Source: Parasalinivibrio latis (GTDB lineage Bacteria > Pseudomonadota > Gammaproteobacteria > Enterobacterales > Vibrionaceae). From it: DNA of 64,000 bases. Below the pieces are notes generated by a model. That model had not been told where the DNA came from. It searched no databases and was given only the letters and a program-made list of their open reading frames with translations. Numbering within the stretch: the first letter of the stretch is position 1; each line of letters begins with the position of its first letter. The stretch is from NCBI RefSeq assembly GCF_036825535.1, contig NZ_CP098813.1, forward strand, positions 1,798,001 to 1,862,000, given 5' to 3'. Positions 54,274-63,847 of this stretch are shown piece by piece. The translations under genes were made by a program, and so were the position numbers.

Positions 54274-56760
54274 TCAAGCCTTTAAGACTTTGACGGCACA
54301 TTTCTTAAAGTCGGTTTCTTTTGACAGCGGATCCGTTGCATCCAGCGTCAATTTGTTTACCAACTGCCCTGCGTCAAAGAACGGCATAAACACCAACCCT
54401 TGCGGTACGCGGTTACGGCCACGGGTCTCAACGTGCGTGGTGACTTCGCCACGGCGGGAAACCACTTTTACCGCATCACCCCGGCGCAAACCGCGTTTGC
54501 GTGCATCCAGTGGGTGCATGTATACCACTGCATCCGGGTAGGCACGGTAGAGCTCTGGGACCCGGCGTGTCATGGTGCCGGTATGCCAGTGTTCAAGTAC
54601 ACGTCCGGTGGACAGCCACAAGTCGTAATCAGCATCAGGTGATTCCGCTGCTGGCTCATAAGGCAGCGCAAACATCACGGCTTTTCTGTCAGGTTTGCCG
54701 TAGAAAGCAAAGCCCTCACCCGCATTCACATAAGGGTCCGTCCCTTCTGCATAGCGCCACAGTGTTTCTTTGCCATCAACCACCGGCCAACGCAGGCCAC
54801 GTGCTTCGTGGTACATGTCGAAAGGAGCCAGATCATGCGCCTTGCCACGGCCAAATTCTGCATACTCTTCGAACAAGCCCTTCTGGATGTAGAACCCGGC
54901 TGCTCGGGCATCATCATTGAGCCTGTCTTCCGGTACTTCCTTCAGGGAGTACTTGTCGACTTTGCCGTTGGCAAACAGGATGTCGTACAGCGATTTACCC
55001 CGGTATTCCGGCTTGGCGGCGACAAGTTCTTCCGGCCAGACTTCTTCAACCTTGATACGCTTGGAGACTTCCACCAGCTGCCAAAGGTCAGATTTCGCCT
55101 CACCCGGCGCTTTGATTTGCTGGTACCAGAACTGTGTGCGGCGTTCCGCATTACCGTAAGCACCCTCTTTTTCCACCCACATTGCTGTTGGGAGGATCAG
55201 GTCGGCTGCCATTGCTGTCACTGTTGGGTACGGGTCAGAGCAGATAACAAAGTTGCGAGGATCGCGGTAGCCCGGCAAACGCTCCTCATTGATATTCGGA
55301 CCGGCCTGCATGTTGTTGTTACACATCACCCAATAGACATTTAGCTTTCCGTCTTTGAGCATGCGATCTTGCAGCACGGCATGGTAGCCCGGTTTGGGTG
55401 GGATGGTACCTTCCGGCAGGTTCCACTTATCCTCGGCAAACTTACGGTGTTTAGGGTTCTTCACCACCATGTCTGCTGGCAAGCGGTGGGCAAAGGTACC
55501 GACTTCACGAGCCGTACCACAGGCTGATGGCTGTCCGGTCAGTGAGAACGGGCCGTTGCCCGGTTTAGAGATTTTCCCGGTCAACAGGTGGATGTTGTAC
55601 ACAAGATTGTTGGCCCATACACCACGGGTATGCTGGTTGAAGCCCATAGTCCAGTAAGAGACCACTTTTACTTCTGGGTTGGCATAGAGCTCTGCCAGTT
55701 CATTCAGTTGGTCAACTGGCACACCGGAGAGCTTGGACACACTTTCTGCATCGTAATCCGCTACGAACTTGGCAAACGCATCGAAGTCCATCGGCTCGGA
55801 GCCGCCTTTACCCGGGTTCTTGGCTTTCTGCTCAAGCGGGTGTGTAGGACGAAGTCCGTATCCAATATCGGTCACACCCTTACGGATATTGACGTGTTTT
55901 TCCACGAACGCCTTGTCCACCTTGTTATTGCTGATGATGTAGTGGGCAATGAAGTTCAGTATGGCAAGGTCAGTCTGCGGAGTGAAAATAATTGGGTTGT
56001 CTGCCAGTTCAAAACTGCGGTGTTCGAATGTAGAAAGAACAGCAACCTTTACATTTGGTGATGACAAACGGCGGTCAGTCAGACGCGACCACAAAATCGG
56101 GTGCATTTCCGCCATATTCGAACCCCAGAGCACAAAGGCATCTGCCTGCTCAAGGTCGTCATAACATCCCATCGGCTCATCCATACCAAATGTACGCATG
56201 AAGCCACCTACCGCTGACGCCATGCAGTGACGGGCGTTAGGGTCAATGTTGTTGGAACGGAAACCGGCTTTCATCAGTTTGGCCGCCGCATAACCTTCCC
56301 ATACGGTCCATTGGCCGGAACCAAACATACCTACCGTAGTTGGGCCATTATCTTTGATAGCGGTTTTAAATTTATCCGCCATCAGGTCCAGTGCTTCGTC
56401 CCAGGATACCGGCTCAAACTCACCGTCCTTGTCAAAGACACCATTTTTCTTTCTCAGCATTGGCTGAGTCAGGCGATCCTTTCCGTACATAATCTTGGGA
56501 AGGAAATAACCTTTAATACAGTTAAGGCCACGGTTTACCGGCGCATCCGGATCTCCCTGGGACGCAACTACACGACCATTTTGTGTACCAACCAGTACAC
56601 CACAGCCAGTACCGCAAAAACGGCAAGGAGCTTTATCCCATTTAACCGAATCATCCTGTCCTGCTGCATTTGCCACGGAGGCAGGCAGTGTAATACCTGC
56701 CGCTGCAGCGGCTGCAGCAGCCGCGTTCGCCTTCAAAAAGTGTCGGCGTGTCAGCTTCAT
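54274..56760 (-). CDS. napA: Periplasmic nitrate reductase catalytic subunit NapA
   Basis: The protein has 828 residues, the usual size. It has a twin-arginine signal (LTRRHFLKA), a [4Fe-4S] site (CRFCGTGCG with a later Cys in GLNCIKGY) and the molybdenum-ligand cysteine in NARHCMASAV. It binds bis-MGD and reduces nitrate to nitrite in the periplasm. Its start overlaps the napD stop, so chaperone and enzyme are made together. A tract of eight or so alanines lies in the signal peptide. Confidence 0.97.
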   Translation of the reverse strand: MKLTRRHFLKANAAAAAAAAAGITLPASVANAAGQDDSVKWDKAPCRFCGTGCGVLVGTQNGRVVASQGDPDAPVNRGLNCIKGYFLPKIMYGKDRLTQPMLRKKNGVFDKDGEFEPVSWDEALDLMADKFKTAIKDNGPTTVGMFGSGQWTVWEGYAAAKLMKAGFRSNNIDPNARHCMASAVGGFMRTFGMDEPMGCYDDLEQADAFVLWGSNMAEMHPILWSRLTDRRLSSPNVKVAVLSTFEHRSFELADNPIIFTPQTDLAILNFIAHYIISNNKVDKAFVEKHVNIRKGVTDIGYGLRPTHPLEQKAKNPGKGGSEPMDFDAFAKFVADYDAESVSKLSGVPVDQLNELAELYANPEVKVVSYWTMGFNQHTRGVWANNLVYNIHLLTGKISKPGNGPFSLTGQPSACGTAREVGTFAHRLPADMVVKNPKHRKFAEDKWNLPEGTIPPKPGYHAVLQDRMLKDGKLNVYWVMCNNNMQAGPNINEERLPGYRDPRNFVICSDPYPTVTAMAADLILPTAMWVEKEGAYGNAERRTQFWYQQIKAPGEAKSDLWQLVEVSKRIKVEEVWPEELVAAKPEYRGKSLYDILFANGKVDKYSLKEVPEDRLNDDARAAGFYIQKGLFEEYAEFGRGKAHDLAPFDMYHEARGLRWPVVDGKETLWRYAEGTDPYVNAGEGFAFYGKPDRKAVMFALPYEPAAESPDADYDLWLSTGRVLEHWHTGTMTRRVPELYRAYPDAVVYMHPLDARKRGLRRGDAVKVVSRRGEVTTHVETRGRNRVPQGLVFMPFFDAGQLVNKLTLDATDPLSKETDFKKCAVKVLKA

Positions 56761-57035
56761 TGCTCTACTCCTTCACCTGCCAGTGCAGGCTCCTCTTCAT
56801 TGTCTATTTGGTGATACACCAGTGTTGCAGCCAGTACGCCCGGCAGCGCACGGATGGCTTCAAATTTGTCCAGCAAGGTACCGCGGGTATCCCCTTCAAC
56901 CACCACGACCAGTTTCCCGGCTTCGCTGGAAGCCGGCACTTCTGCTCCTTCTATGGCAGTGATCGCCTCACGAACCGTGCTTTGTTGGTCTGCAGCTGCA
57001 TGTACAACCAGACTGCTGACGTGATACTCACTCAT
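56757..57035 (-). CDS. napD: NapA maturation chaperone NapD
   Basis: The protein has 92 residues. It has the NapD ferredoxin-like fold pattern (HVSSLVVHA...GKLVVVVEG...LPGVLAATLVYHQ). NapD binds the twin-arginine signal of NapA so that cofactor loading is finished before export. It overlaps napF at the start and napA at the end. Confidence 0.92.
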   Translation of the reverse strand: MSEYHVSSLVVHAAADQQSTVREAITAIEGAEVPASSEAGKLVVVVEGDTRGTLLDKFEAIRALPGVLAATLVYHQIDNEEEPALAGEGVEQ

Positions 57036-57528
57036 TGCTATTCTCCATCTTGATGGCGCTTACCGGGCACGGTGCAATACATGCACCGCAACCGCTGCAA
57101 TCTTTGGGGTTAATAATTGGGTGTGCTACGGCGCCAGCAGAAAGCTGGAATCGGATGGCCCGTGTTTCGCAACTGTCTCCGCAACTGCGGCATTCAACAC
57201 CTGAAAATGCCAGACAACATTCACTGATACCGGCTGTTTGATTCCAGGGATTTTGGGTTTCTTCATAGAACAGAGGCTCTGGACATTTCTCTGCACAGGC
57301 GTAGCAAAAAGTACATTCACCCTTTTTGAAATCCAGAGATGGAAAACCGCCATCTCCATTGACGATAATTTGGGTTTCACAGTGTTCGGCACATTTCCCA
57401 CACCGGGTACACTGGTCAGTAAACGTGATATCGTCCCGTTCCCAGGGAAGTTTTTGGCGGTCTTCACCGGCCACCAAACCAGTTCGGTTCAGCGCTTTGG
57501 TAAATAATCGACGCCGAGAGATATCCAT
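57028..57528 (-). CDS. napF: Ferredoxin-type protein NapF
   Basis: The protein has 166 residues from the ATG at 57528, with GAGG ten bases upstream; four codons of a longer frame are rejected. It contains [4Fe-4S] cysteine sets CTRCGKCAEHC, CTFCYACAEKC and CSGCGACIAPC, plus CRSCGDSC. It is a cytoplasmic protein thought to help load the Fe-S cluster of NapA. It is the first gene of the operon. Confidence 0.93.
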   Translation of the reverse strand: MDISRRRLFTKALNRTGLVAGEDRQKLPWERDDITFTDQCTRCGKCAEHCETQIIVNGDGGFPSLDFKKGECTFCYACAEKCPEPLFYEETQNPWNQTAGISECCLAFSGVECRSCGDSCETRAIRFQLSAGAVAHPIINPKDCSGCGACIAPCPVSAIKMENSNE

Positions 57529-57636
57529 GTCTTGCCTCAATAGCCTTAAAACCAGTTTCAGTTTCGACAGCTTGTTTCACAAAAAGAAAAAGTGTTTATA
57601 GTTATGAAAACTAATCACCTGCTGTTGGTCGGGGTA

Positions 57637-57652
57637 TACCCCCTTAGGGGTA
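57637..57652. promoter_or_regulatory. NarP/NarL 7-2-7 binding site
   Basis: The sequence TACCCCCTTAGGGGTA is an inverted pair of heptamers with a two-base gap, matching the TACYYMT-N2-AKRRGTA form used by NarP. It lies 109 bp upstream of napF. A GGGGTATACCCC palindrome overlaps its left end. Confidence 0.8.
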
Positions 57653-57666
57653 ATTGGGGGGTGACA

Positions 57667-57680
57667 TTGAGCCAGATCAA
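57667..57680. promoter_or_regulatory. FNR-like site in the nap-narQ gap
   Basis: The sequence TTGAGCCAGATCAA differs by one base from TTGAT-N4-ATCAA. It lies upstream of the NarP site relative to napF, the same order as in the E. coli nap promoter, so anaerobic activation is likely. Confidence 0.7.
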
Positions 57681-57761
57681 TAAACCGGTCTGATTCTGTT
57701 CACACTATTGAGTGTAGACAGAATTCTTAATAGTGAATCTTGGTTGCATAATTGATAAATC

Positions 57762-59495
57762 ATGGACGGCGGGAAAGTGGATCAAAATTCAGAAACACCT
57801 AGGTCAGATATAACTATCCGTAACTCCGTAACCACAACCATTGCGCGCTCAATGGTTCTTATCTTGTTGCTTTCAGTCGTTATTACCAGCTTCTCACTGC
57901 TGACATTGGCGTCCAGCCTTAACGACGCAGCAGCAGTTAACACGTCAGGATCCCTGCGTATGCAAAGCTACCGGCTTGCATACGATATCGTCCGGGACTC
58001 TGCCTTGTATGAACAGCATGTGGGAAAATTTGAAGAATCGTTACTTTCCCCTGAGCTGACATTATTGAACAATTGGGCAGTGCCGGAGGAGATCATCATC
58101 CATTACGAAGACCTTATAGGGAAATGGGTCAGGCTGAAGCCGGAATTACTCGGCAATGACCGGGAGTTTTACCTCGAACAGGTAGCACTGTTCGTTAACG
58201 ATATTGATCGTTTTGTATTTGAACTGCAGAAATTTTCTGAAGATAAACTGCAGACTCTGGCGATCGTCAGCAGCGCCGGGCTTGGACTGATTTTGTGTAT
58301 CTCACTCTTTCTGATCCACTTTACCCAGAGAAAAATCGTTAACCCTCTCCATGCGCTGGTTCTTGCCAGCCAACAGATTCAATCTAAAAATTTCAATATC
58401 TCAGTTCCCCCTGTAACCCAGAATGAATTGGGAGTGCTGGCGTACAGTTTTCGCTCAATGGCAACTGACCTGAAAACACTGTATGACGATCAGGAACAGA
58501 TGATCGAAGAAAAAACGCGCAGCCTGACGCAGGCTAACAAGTCTTTGGGCGTACTCTATGATTGCTCCACCCAGCTCTCAAACAGCCAGCTTGGGCGTGA
58601 CAACTTTGAGGAGATGTTAAAAACCCTGCTGGCCGTCGACGGCATCAAAGCAGCTCGTTTGGTCGTGGAGGAAGAAGGCCAGCCGGATTGGTTTATCCAG
58701 GTCGGTAATATCAACGATTCGCATTGGCACCGGCACGCCTTGTCATTGGACGGTGAGGCTCTGGGGCACCTTGAGTGCCAATACTCCCTGCCCTGCCCGG
58801 ACCAGCAGCTTATCAACAACGTAGCCCGGATAATGTCACGCGGCGTTTATTACAACCGTACCCAGAAACAGACCATGCAACTCATGGTGATGGAAGAGCG
58901 AGCAACGATAGCCAGGGAGTTGCATGACTCACTGGCCCAGACACTCTCATACCTGAAAATACAGACTACACTGCTGAAACGGCAGATCGCCAAACTGGAC
59001 AATGACAACCTCACTGAAATTACCAATGAGATAGACGGACAGCTTAAAGATGCTTATACCCAGCTCAGGGAACTCCTGACGACCTTCCGTCTTTCCATCG
59101 ACAGCGCCAATTTTAACGACGCACTCGATCAGATGCTGGCAACATTGCGTGAACAAACGGATGCGACCATCGAAGTTGATAATCACCTCCCGTCCGTGGT
59201 TGTCCAGGCCCAGCATCAGGTTCACCTGATGCAAATTATCCGGGAAGCAGTATTGAACGCAATCAAGCACGCTCAAGCCGAAACCATATCCGTCTCATGC
59301 AACCAGTCGTCCGGACAGGTAGGTATTGCGGTGACAGACAATGGCGTTGGATTTGACGTAAACAGTGAAAAACGAAACCACTACGGTATGGCTATTATGT
59401 ACGAACGAACCAAGCGTCTGGGCGGGAATCTGACCGTTTCAAGCAAACAGGGACATGGCAGCCGGATCGCCCTTTCATTCCGGTTGGCAGATTAA
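57762..59495 (+). CDS. narQ: Nitrate/nitrite sensor histidine kinase NarQ
   Basis: The protein has 577 residues. It has two membrane helices (about 28-50 and 168-188) around a periplasmic sensor domain whose P-box reads NTSGSLRMQSYRLA. A HAMP domain, a degenerate GAF-like part, and a HisKA_3 domain with the phosphorylated His388 in ARELHDSLAQ follow. The ATPase domain has DNGVGFD. It senses nitrate and nitrite and phosphorylates NarP, encoded 18 bases downstream. Confidence 0.9.
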   Translation: MDGGKVDQNSETPRSDITIRNSVTTTIARSMVLILLLSVVITSFSLLTLASSLNDAAAVNTSGSLRMQSYRLAYDIVRDSALYEQHVGKFEESLLSPELTLLNNWAVPEEIIIHYEDLIGKWVRLKPELLGNDREFYLEQVALFVNDIDRFVFELQKFSEDKLQTLAIVSSAGLGLILCISLFLIHFTQRKIVNPLHALVLASQQIQSKNFNISVPPVTQNELGVLAYSFRSMATDLKTLYDDQEQMIEEKTRSLTQANKSLGVLYDCSTQLSNSQLGRDNFEEMLKTLLAVDGIKAARLVVEEEGQPDWFIQVGNINDSHWHRHALSLDGEALGHLECQYSLPCPDQQLINNVARIMSRGVYYNRTQKQTMQLMVMEERATIARELHDSLAQTLSYLKIQTTLLKRQIAKLDNDNLTEITNEIDGQLKDAYTQLRELLTTFRLSIDSANFNDALDQMLATLREQTDATIEVDNHLPSVVVQAQHQVHLMQIIREAVLNAIKHAQAETISVSCNQSSGQVGIAVTDNGVGFDVNSEKRNHYGMAIMYERTKRLGGNLTVSSKQGHGSRIALSFRLAD

Positions 59496-59513
59496 AAAAA
59501 TAAGAGGATTACA

Positions 59514-60155
59514 ATGGAACAATGGCGTGTACTGATTGTTGACGACCACCCGTTAATGCGCAGGGGGATCACCCAGTTGCTGGCTTGTGAGCCTGAGTTT
59601 CAGGATATCGAGGAAGCCAGCAACGGTACGGATGCAGTGGCTATTTGTGCCCATGATGAAGAACCGGATCTTATCCTTCTCGATTTAAACATGAAGGGTA
59701 TGTCCGGGTTGGATACCTTAAAGGCCATGCGCAGTGAAGGCGTTTCCTCGACGGTTGTCATCCTCACAGTTTCGGATAATAAGCAAGATGTCGCGGCACT
59801 GATCAAAGCGGGAGCTGACGGCTACCTTTTGAAAGATACAGAACCGGATGAGTTGGTTGAACTGCTTAAACAGGCGCTTCGCGGCGGTAAGGCATACAGC
59901 GAAACCGTACGTCATTACCTTGAAGAAGGGCTGACAAACGCGTCCCCGTTTGAAAACCTGACAGAAAGGGAGATGCAGATTCTAAAGGAAGTTGCCCAGG
60001 GTTACCGAAACAAACAAATTGCCGACCGACTGTTTATCTCTGAGTCCACCGTTAAAGTGCACATGAAAAGCTTATTAAAAAAGCTGGGGGTAAATTCACG
60101 GGTTGCAGCGACGTTGCAATATCTGGAATACGAAGATCTCAACAGCGGAAGTTAA
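59514..60155 (+). CDS. narP: Nitrate/nitrite response regulator NarP
   Basis: The protein has 213 residues. The receiver domain has Asp10, Asp11, the phosphorylated Asp57 and a conserved Lys in LLKDTEPDE. The C-terminal LuxR/NarL helix-turn-helix reads YRNKQIADRLFISESTVKVHMKSLL. With NarQ it should activate nap through the 7-2-7 site at 57637-57652. Confidence 0.92.
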   Translation: MEQWRVLIVDDHPLMRRGITQLLACEPEFQDIEEASNGTDAVAICAHDEEPDLILLDLNMKGMSGLDTLKAMRSEGVSSTVVILTVSDNKQDVAALIKAGADGYLLKDTEPDELVELLKQALRGGKAYSETVRHYLEEGLTNASPFENLTEREMQILKEVAQGYRNKQIADRLFISESTVKVHMKSLLKKLGVNSRVAATLQYLEYEDLNSGS

Positions 60156-60175
60156 TCTCCACACCTGGGCGATGA

Positions 60176-60199
60176 AGAGCACCGGGAATGGTGCTCTTG
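60176..60199. terminator. Terminator-like hairpin after narP
   Basis: A 9-bp stem AAGAGCACC with complement and a six-base loop lies between converging genes. T-runs are short on both strands. Confidence 0.65.
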
Positions 60200-60203
60200 G
60201 TCT

Positions 60204-60887
60204 TTAACTGTAGTCATCAAGAGAGATAATCTCCCAGCCTACTTTTTTTGCCAGCTCGTTCAGCACATTGTCCGGGTTTACAGCAATCGCTTCGTCAACG
60301 TAGCTGAGAAGGGGAATATCGTTATGGGAATCAGAATAGAACCGTGTTCGTCCTATGGCCTCTCCCCTGCGCTTTAGTTTCTCCATGTAACGGATAAAAT
60401 TATCCCGTTTTCCCTCTTTAAAACTCGCAGTCCCGGTAAAGTTTCCCGTTAACATTCCACCGATACGTTCCGGTTCGGTACTTAAATCTGCATCAATATT
60501 CAGAAATCGTTTAACCGGCTCTGTAATGAACGCATTAGTGGCTGAAATTAAAACAGTGTGGTAACCGAGCGACCGGTGATTGCTGACGAGGTCAATGCTT
60601 TTGGTCTTTATCCTTGGTTTAATTTCCTGTTCAAAAAACCTCTCCCGGTACCTGACCAATATGTCTTCAGGCAGTGACCTGAAAGCTGACATAGTGAATT
60701 TCTGGTACGCCTGACAATCCAGGATCCCTTTGTGATAGTCACTCTTAAAAGCAGAAAGATGGTCCAGGTGGTCTTTAGAACTAACAAGATTCGACTGGTA
60801 TACAAATCGGTTCCAAAGTATGGAGCTGTCACCTTTCAGGAGCGTGTCATCCAAATCATACGCCACGACAGTTTTGGGCTCTAACAT
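60204..60887 (-). CDS. HAD-superfamily IB phosphatase
   Basis: The protein has 227 residues. It has the four HAD motifs: YDLDDTL with the nucleophile Asp, ISATN, a Lys in FKEGKRDNF and YSDSHNDIPLL. A helical cap follows motif I, as in SerB-like and phosphocholine-type phosphatases of subclass IB. The substrate, probably a small phosphomonoester, is unknown. It lies 16 bases after the ETF-QO stop region and could be co-transcribed. Confidence 0.87.
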   Translation of the reverse strand: MLEPKTVVAYDLDDTLLKGDSSILWNRFVYQSNLVSSKDHLDHLSAFKSDYHKGILDCQAYQKFTMSAFRSLPEDILVRYRERFFEQEIKPRIKTKSIDLVSNHRSLGYHTVLISATNAFITEPVKRFLNIDADLSTEPERIGGMLTGNFTGTASFKEGKRDNFIRYMEKLKRRGEAIGRTRFYSDSHNDIPLLSYVDEAIAVNPDNVLNELAKKVGWEIISLDDYS

Positions 60888-60903
60888 CCGGTCAACTCCT
60901 TAA

Positions 60904-62547
60904 CTACTGGCTGATATAGTTGGGTCCTCCACCCCCTTCAGGCGGCGTCCAGGTGATGTTCTGCGTGGGGTCTTTGATATCACAAGTCTTGCAGTGAAGG
61001 CAGTTCTGGGCGTTGATTTGCAACGTTTTACTACCGTCACCCTTATCAAGTACTTCATAGACTCCTGCCGGACAGTACCGCTGTGCAGGTTCATCATAAT
61101 ATTCGACGTTGACGTCAATCGGCACATTCTTGTGACTCAGGATCAAGTGGCATGGCTGGTTTTCTTCATGGTTTACGCCTGACAGGAATAAAGACGACAG
61201 CCGGTCGAAACTGATCACATTATCCGGCTTGGGGTATTCAAGAAATTTGGCTTGTGATTTTCTGTCCAGAGAATCGTAGTCAGGCTTTCGGTCATGCAAA
61301 GTATAGGGAAGGCTTACCACATTCTGGTCAACGTAGTTCAGTGCACCTCCAATCAAGCTACCGTAACGGTGTAAATGCGGGCCGAAATTCCGTGCCTTGA
61401 ACAACTCTGTATACAGGGAAGACTCTGTAAACACCTGCTCAAACTGGACCAGGTCCTGCCCTCCAGGCTCTCCTTTTTCCAGTACCTCTGCCACAACACC
61501 GGCCGCTAACATGCCGGACATCATTGCTGTGTGCGTCCCTTTTATCTTGGAGAAATTCAGCGTCCCTGCGTCACATCCAAGTAGCATCGCTCCCGGTGCG
61601 GTCATTTTTGGCAAGGAGTTAAACCCGCCTTTGGCGATTGCCCTTGCACCATATGACAGACGCTCTCCACCTTCGAGGTACTGCAGTATAACCGGGTGAT
61701 GCTTCATTTGTTGGAAAGCTTCAAAAGGGCTGAAATAAGGGTTTTTGTAGTTTAGGTCCGAAATCAGACCGACAGAAACGGTATTATTTTCCCCGTGGTA
61801 AAGGAAAAATCCGCCGGACTCCGATCCCAACGGCCACCCGGCACCATGAACAACCAACCCGGGTTGGCTCTTTTGCTCTGGAATTTTCCAGGTTTCTTTT
61901 ATTCCCAGTCCATAGTGCTGGGGATCCTTACCATTGTTAAGATCGTATTTCTCAACAAGCACTTTCCCAAGGTGCCCGCGACAGCCCTCAGTCAGTAATG
62001 TGTATTTGGCATGAATTTCAACACCGGGTACAAAGGAATCTTTTGGCTCACCTTCCCTATCGATCCCCATATCGCCGGTCAAAATGCCGATAACCTCATC
62101 ATTGTCACCATAAAGCAATTCTGACGCCGTGAAACCGCAAAAAATGTCTACACCAAGGTTTTCAGCCTGTTCTGCCAGCCATTTGCAAAGATCACCTACA
62201 CTCGCAATGTAGTTCCCCTTATTGTGCATGGGCTTAGGGATAAAAAGGTTTGGAAGTTTAATGCCACTTTTGGCGCTACGCAGGAAATAGAAATCATCTT
62301 CCTCAACAGCATTTGTCAAAGGGGCGCCTTTCTCTTTCCAATCCGGGAAAAGGAGTTCCAGGCTGGAAGGTTCGACAACGGCTCCAGAAAAAATGTGGGC
62401 ACCTATATCAGAACCTTTTTCGATAACCACTACGGAAATATCCGTCCCTTTTTCATTCGCCAGTTGTTTGATTTTGCAGGCGGCAGACAGCCCAGCAGGG
62501 CCACCACCTACAATGGCAACATCAAACTCCATCACATCTCTTTCCAT
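60904..62547 (-). CDS. Electron-transfer-flavoprotein:ubiquinone oxidoreductase
   Basis: From the ATG at 62547 the protein has 547 residues. It has FAD motif DVAIVGGGPAGLSAACKI, the ubiquinone-binding region and a C-terminal [4Fe-4S] set (QNCLHCKTCDIKDP). It moves electrons from electron-transfer flavoprotein into the quinone pool, serving fatty-acid and amine oxidation. The MERDxMEFDV start matches relatives I recall; a longer frame without family features is rejected. It follows eutH with a large hairpin between. Confidence 0.92.
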   Translation of the reverse strand: MERDVMEFDVAIVGGGPAGLSAACKIKQLANEKGTDISVVVIEKGSDIGAHIFSGAVVEPSSLELLFPDWKEKGAPLTNAVEEDDFYFLRSAKSGIKLPNLFIPKPMHNKGNYIASVGDLCKWLAEQAENLGVDIFCGFTASELLYGDNDEVIGILTGDMGIDREGEPKDSFVPGVEIHAKYTLLTEGCRGHLGKVLVEKYDLNNGKDPQHYGLGIKETWKIPEQKSQPGLVVHGAGWPLGSESGGFFLYHGENNTVSVGLISDLNYKNPYFSPFEAFQQMKHHPVILQYLEGGERLSYGARAIAKGGFNSLPKMTAPGAMLLGCDAGTLNFSKIKGTHTAMMSGMLAAGVVAEVLEKGEPGGQDLVQFEQVFTESSLYTELFKARNFGPHLHRYGSLIGGALNYVDQNVVSLPYTLHDRKPDYDSLDRKSQAKFLEYPKPDNVISFDRLSSLFLSGVNHEENQPCHLILSHKNVPIDVNVEYYDEPAQRYCPAGVYEVLDKGDGSKTLQINAQNCLHCKTCDIKDPTQNITWTPPEGGGGPNYISQ

Positions 62548-62587
62548 GACATATTCCGCTGTGTTTTTATTTTGGTAAATCGAACGC

Positions 62588-62617
62588 ATGCATAGCTGCG
62601 CTTTTGCAGCTATGCAT
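62588..62617 (-). promoter_or_regulatory. Strong stem-loop between eutH and ETF-QO genes
   Basis: A perfect 12-bp stem (ATGCATAGCTGC with complement) and six-base loop. No T-run follows on the minus strand, so it may be an mRNA-stabilising or processing signal rather than a terminator. Confidence 0.6.
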
Positions 62618-62641
62618 ATTGAAAACATTGAAGGGTTAAAA

Positions 62642-63847
62642 TCAGGCCTCGCTAGCTGCCTTTGCATCCAGACGTTGGGCGGAAGGAACGGCAATCCATA
62701 CTGCCAGCGCAAATCCGACGATGCCGCCTGCCAATTTACCCAACAAAATAGGGGCAATCATATTTGGCTGGAAGTTTGCGGTAAACGCGAGGTGGTCACC
62801 AAACATAAAGGCACCACACACTGAAAAGGCAATACAAAGCACTTTGTCCCGAGGTTTCATGTCTGCGATAAGGTGGAACATTGCCAGTATATTTGCTGCT
62901 GCTGCCAACAACCCTGCTGCACCGACACTGTTCATGCCCAGCTTTTGGCCAAACATTTCCATTGGCGTCGCGAGGTACTTCTTAATCAGGTATACCATAG
63001 GGAACGCACCGGACAACATAATGCCGATGTACCCGGCAATCTCCAATGCCCGGAACATATCCTGCTCATCTGCAATTATTGGGTCGAAGCCCCAGGAGCC
63101 AAATGTCTGCGTAAAGAAGCCGGTAAAATATTCTACAATACTGAAAACAAGCACCAGTTTTAATGCACCATCCATGACTTTACCAAATGTAAGGAAACCC
63201 TTAATCATTTGATTCGGAATAAACTTGAGTCCGGCAGCCAAAAGAATACATACAATGATAAGCGGGGAGATATTTTTAAGAATAAGACCAGCATTCATTA
63301 AAAGTGTTAAAGAAGAATCAGAAGTGGTATCAATGGTCTCTCTTACGGTCGTCCCCGTAACACTAATAAGCATGCAGGCTACAAAAACCCCAACAGGAAT
63401 ACTCAACAAGCCTGCCATAACACCCAATGCCATATATTTATGGTCAGCTTCTTTGAGCATATTCAACCCTACCGGGATCGAAAACACGATAGTGGCCCCA
63501 GCCATGTAGCCTGTCACCATGGCAATAATCCAGCCTTCTTTTGTTGCTGCAAGTGCTTCCGCAAGTTGGTAGCCACCCATATCGACAGCAATCACAGTGG
63601 TCGCGGCAATAGCCGGGTCAGCCCCAACTGCCTCAAATACCGGACCAAATGTATATGATATAAAACTGGACAAGTAAGGTATGGATGCCATTATTCCTGC
63701 AACCGGGATAAAAATCGGTCCAATACTATGCAGGCCGGAAATGAACTCCGCCCCCAATCCATTTTCGCTGTCCCGCAGTGATGCGAAAGCGCCTAACACC
63801 GCACATATCATGATGATATAAATGACATAATTGCCAATTTCAGACAT
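62642..63847 (-). CDS. eutH: Ethanolamine permease-like protein EutH
   Basis: The protein has 401 residues with about ten membrane helices and EutH motifs such as MASIPYLSSFI, VIAVDMGGYQLAEAL and FGDHLAFTANFQPNMI. EutH proteins aid ethanolamine uptake. The ATG at 63847 has AAGGAG eight bases upstream. No other eut gene lies in the window, so the rest of the pathway is either to the right or absent. About 150 bp of probable promoter follow to the window edge. Confidence 0.88.
   Translation of the reverse strand: MSEIGNYVIYIIMICAVLGAFASLRDSENGLGAEFISGLHSIGPIFIPVAGIMASIPYLSSFISYTFGPVFEAVGADPAIAATTVIAVDMGGYQLAEALAATKEGWIIAMVTGYMAGATIVFSIPVGLNMLKEADHKYMALGVMAGLLSIPVGVFVACMLISVTGTTVRETIDTTSDSSLTLLMNAGLILKNISPLIIVCILLAAGLKFIPNQMIKGFLTFGKVMDGALKLVLVFSIVEYFTGFFTQTFGSWGFDPIIADEQDMFRALEIAGYIGIMLSGAFPMVYLIKKYLATPMEMFGQKLGMNSVGAAGLLAAAANILAMFHLIADMKPRDKVLCIAFSVCGAFMFGDHLAFTANFQPNMIAPILLGKLAGGIVGFALAVWIAVPSAQRLDAKAASEA

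Noticed and set aside
54808..55344. A 178-codon plus-strand frame inside napA
   Set aside because: It is antisense to the catalytic subunit, whose motifs are intact; it has no family features.
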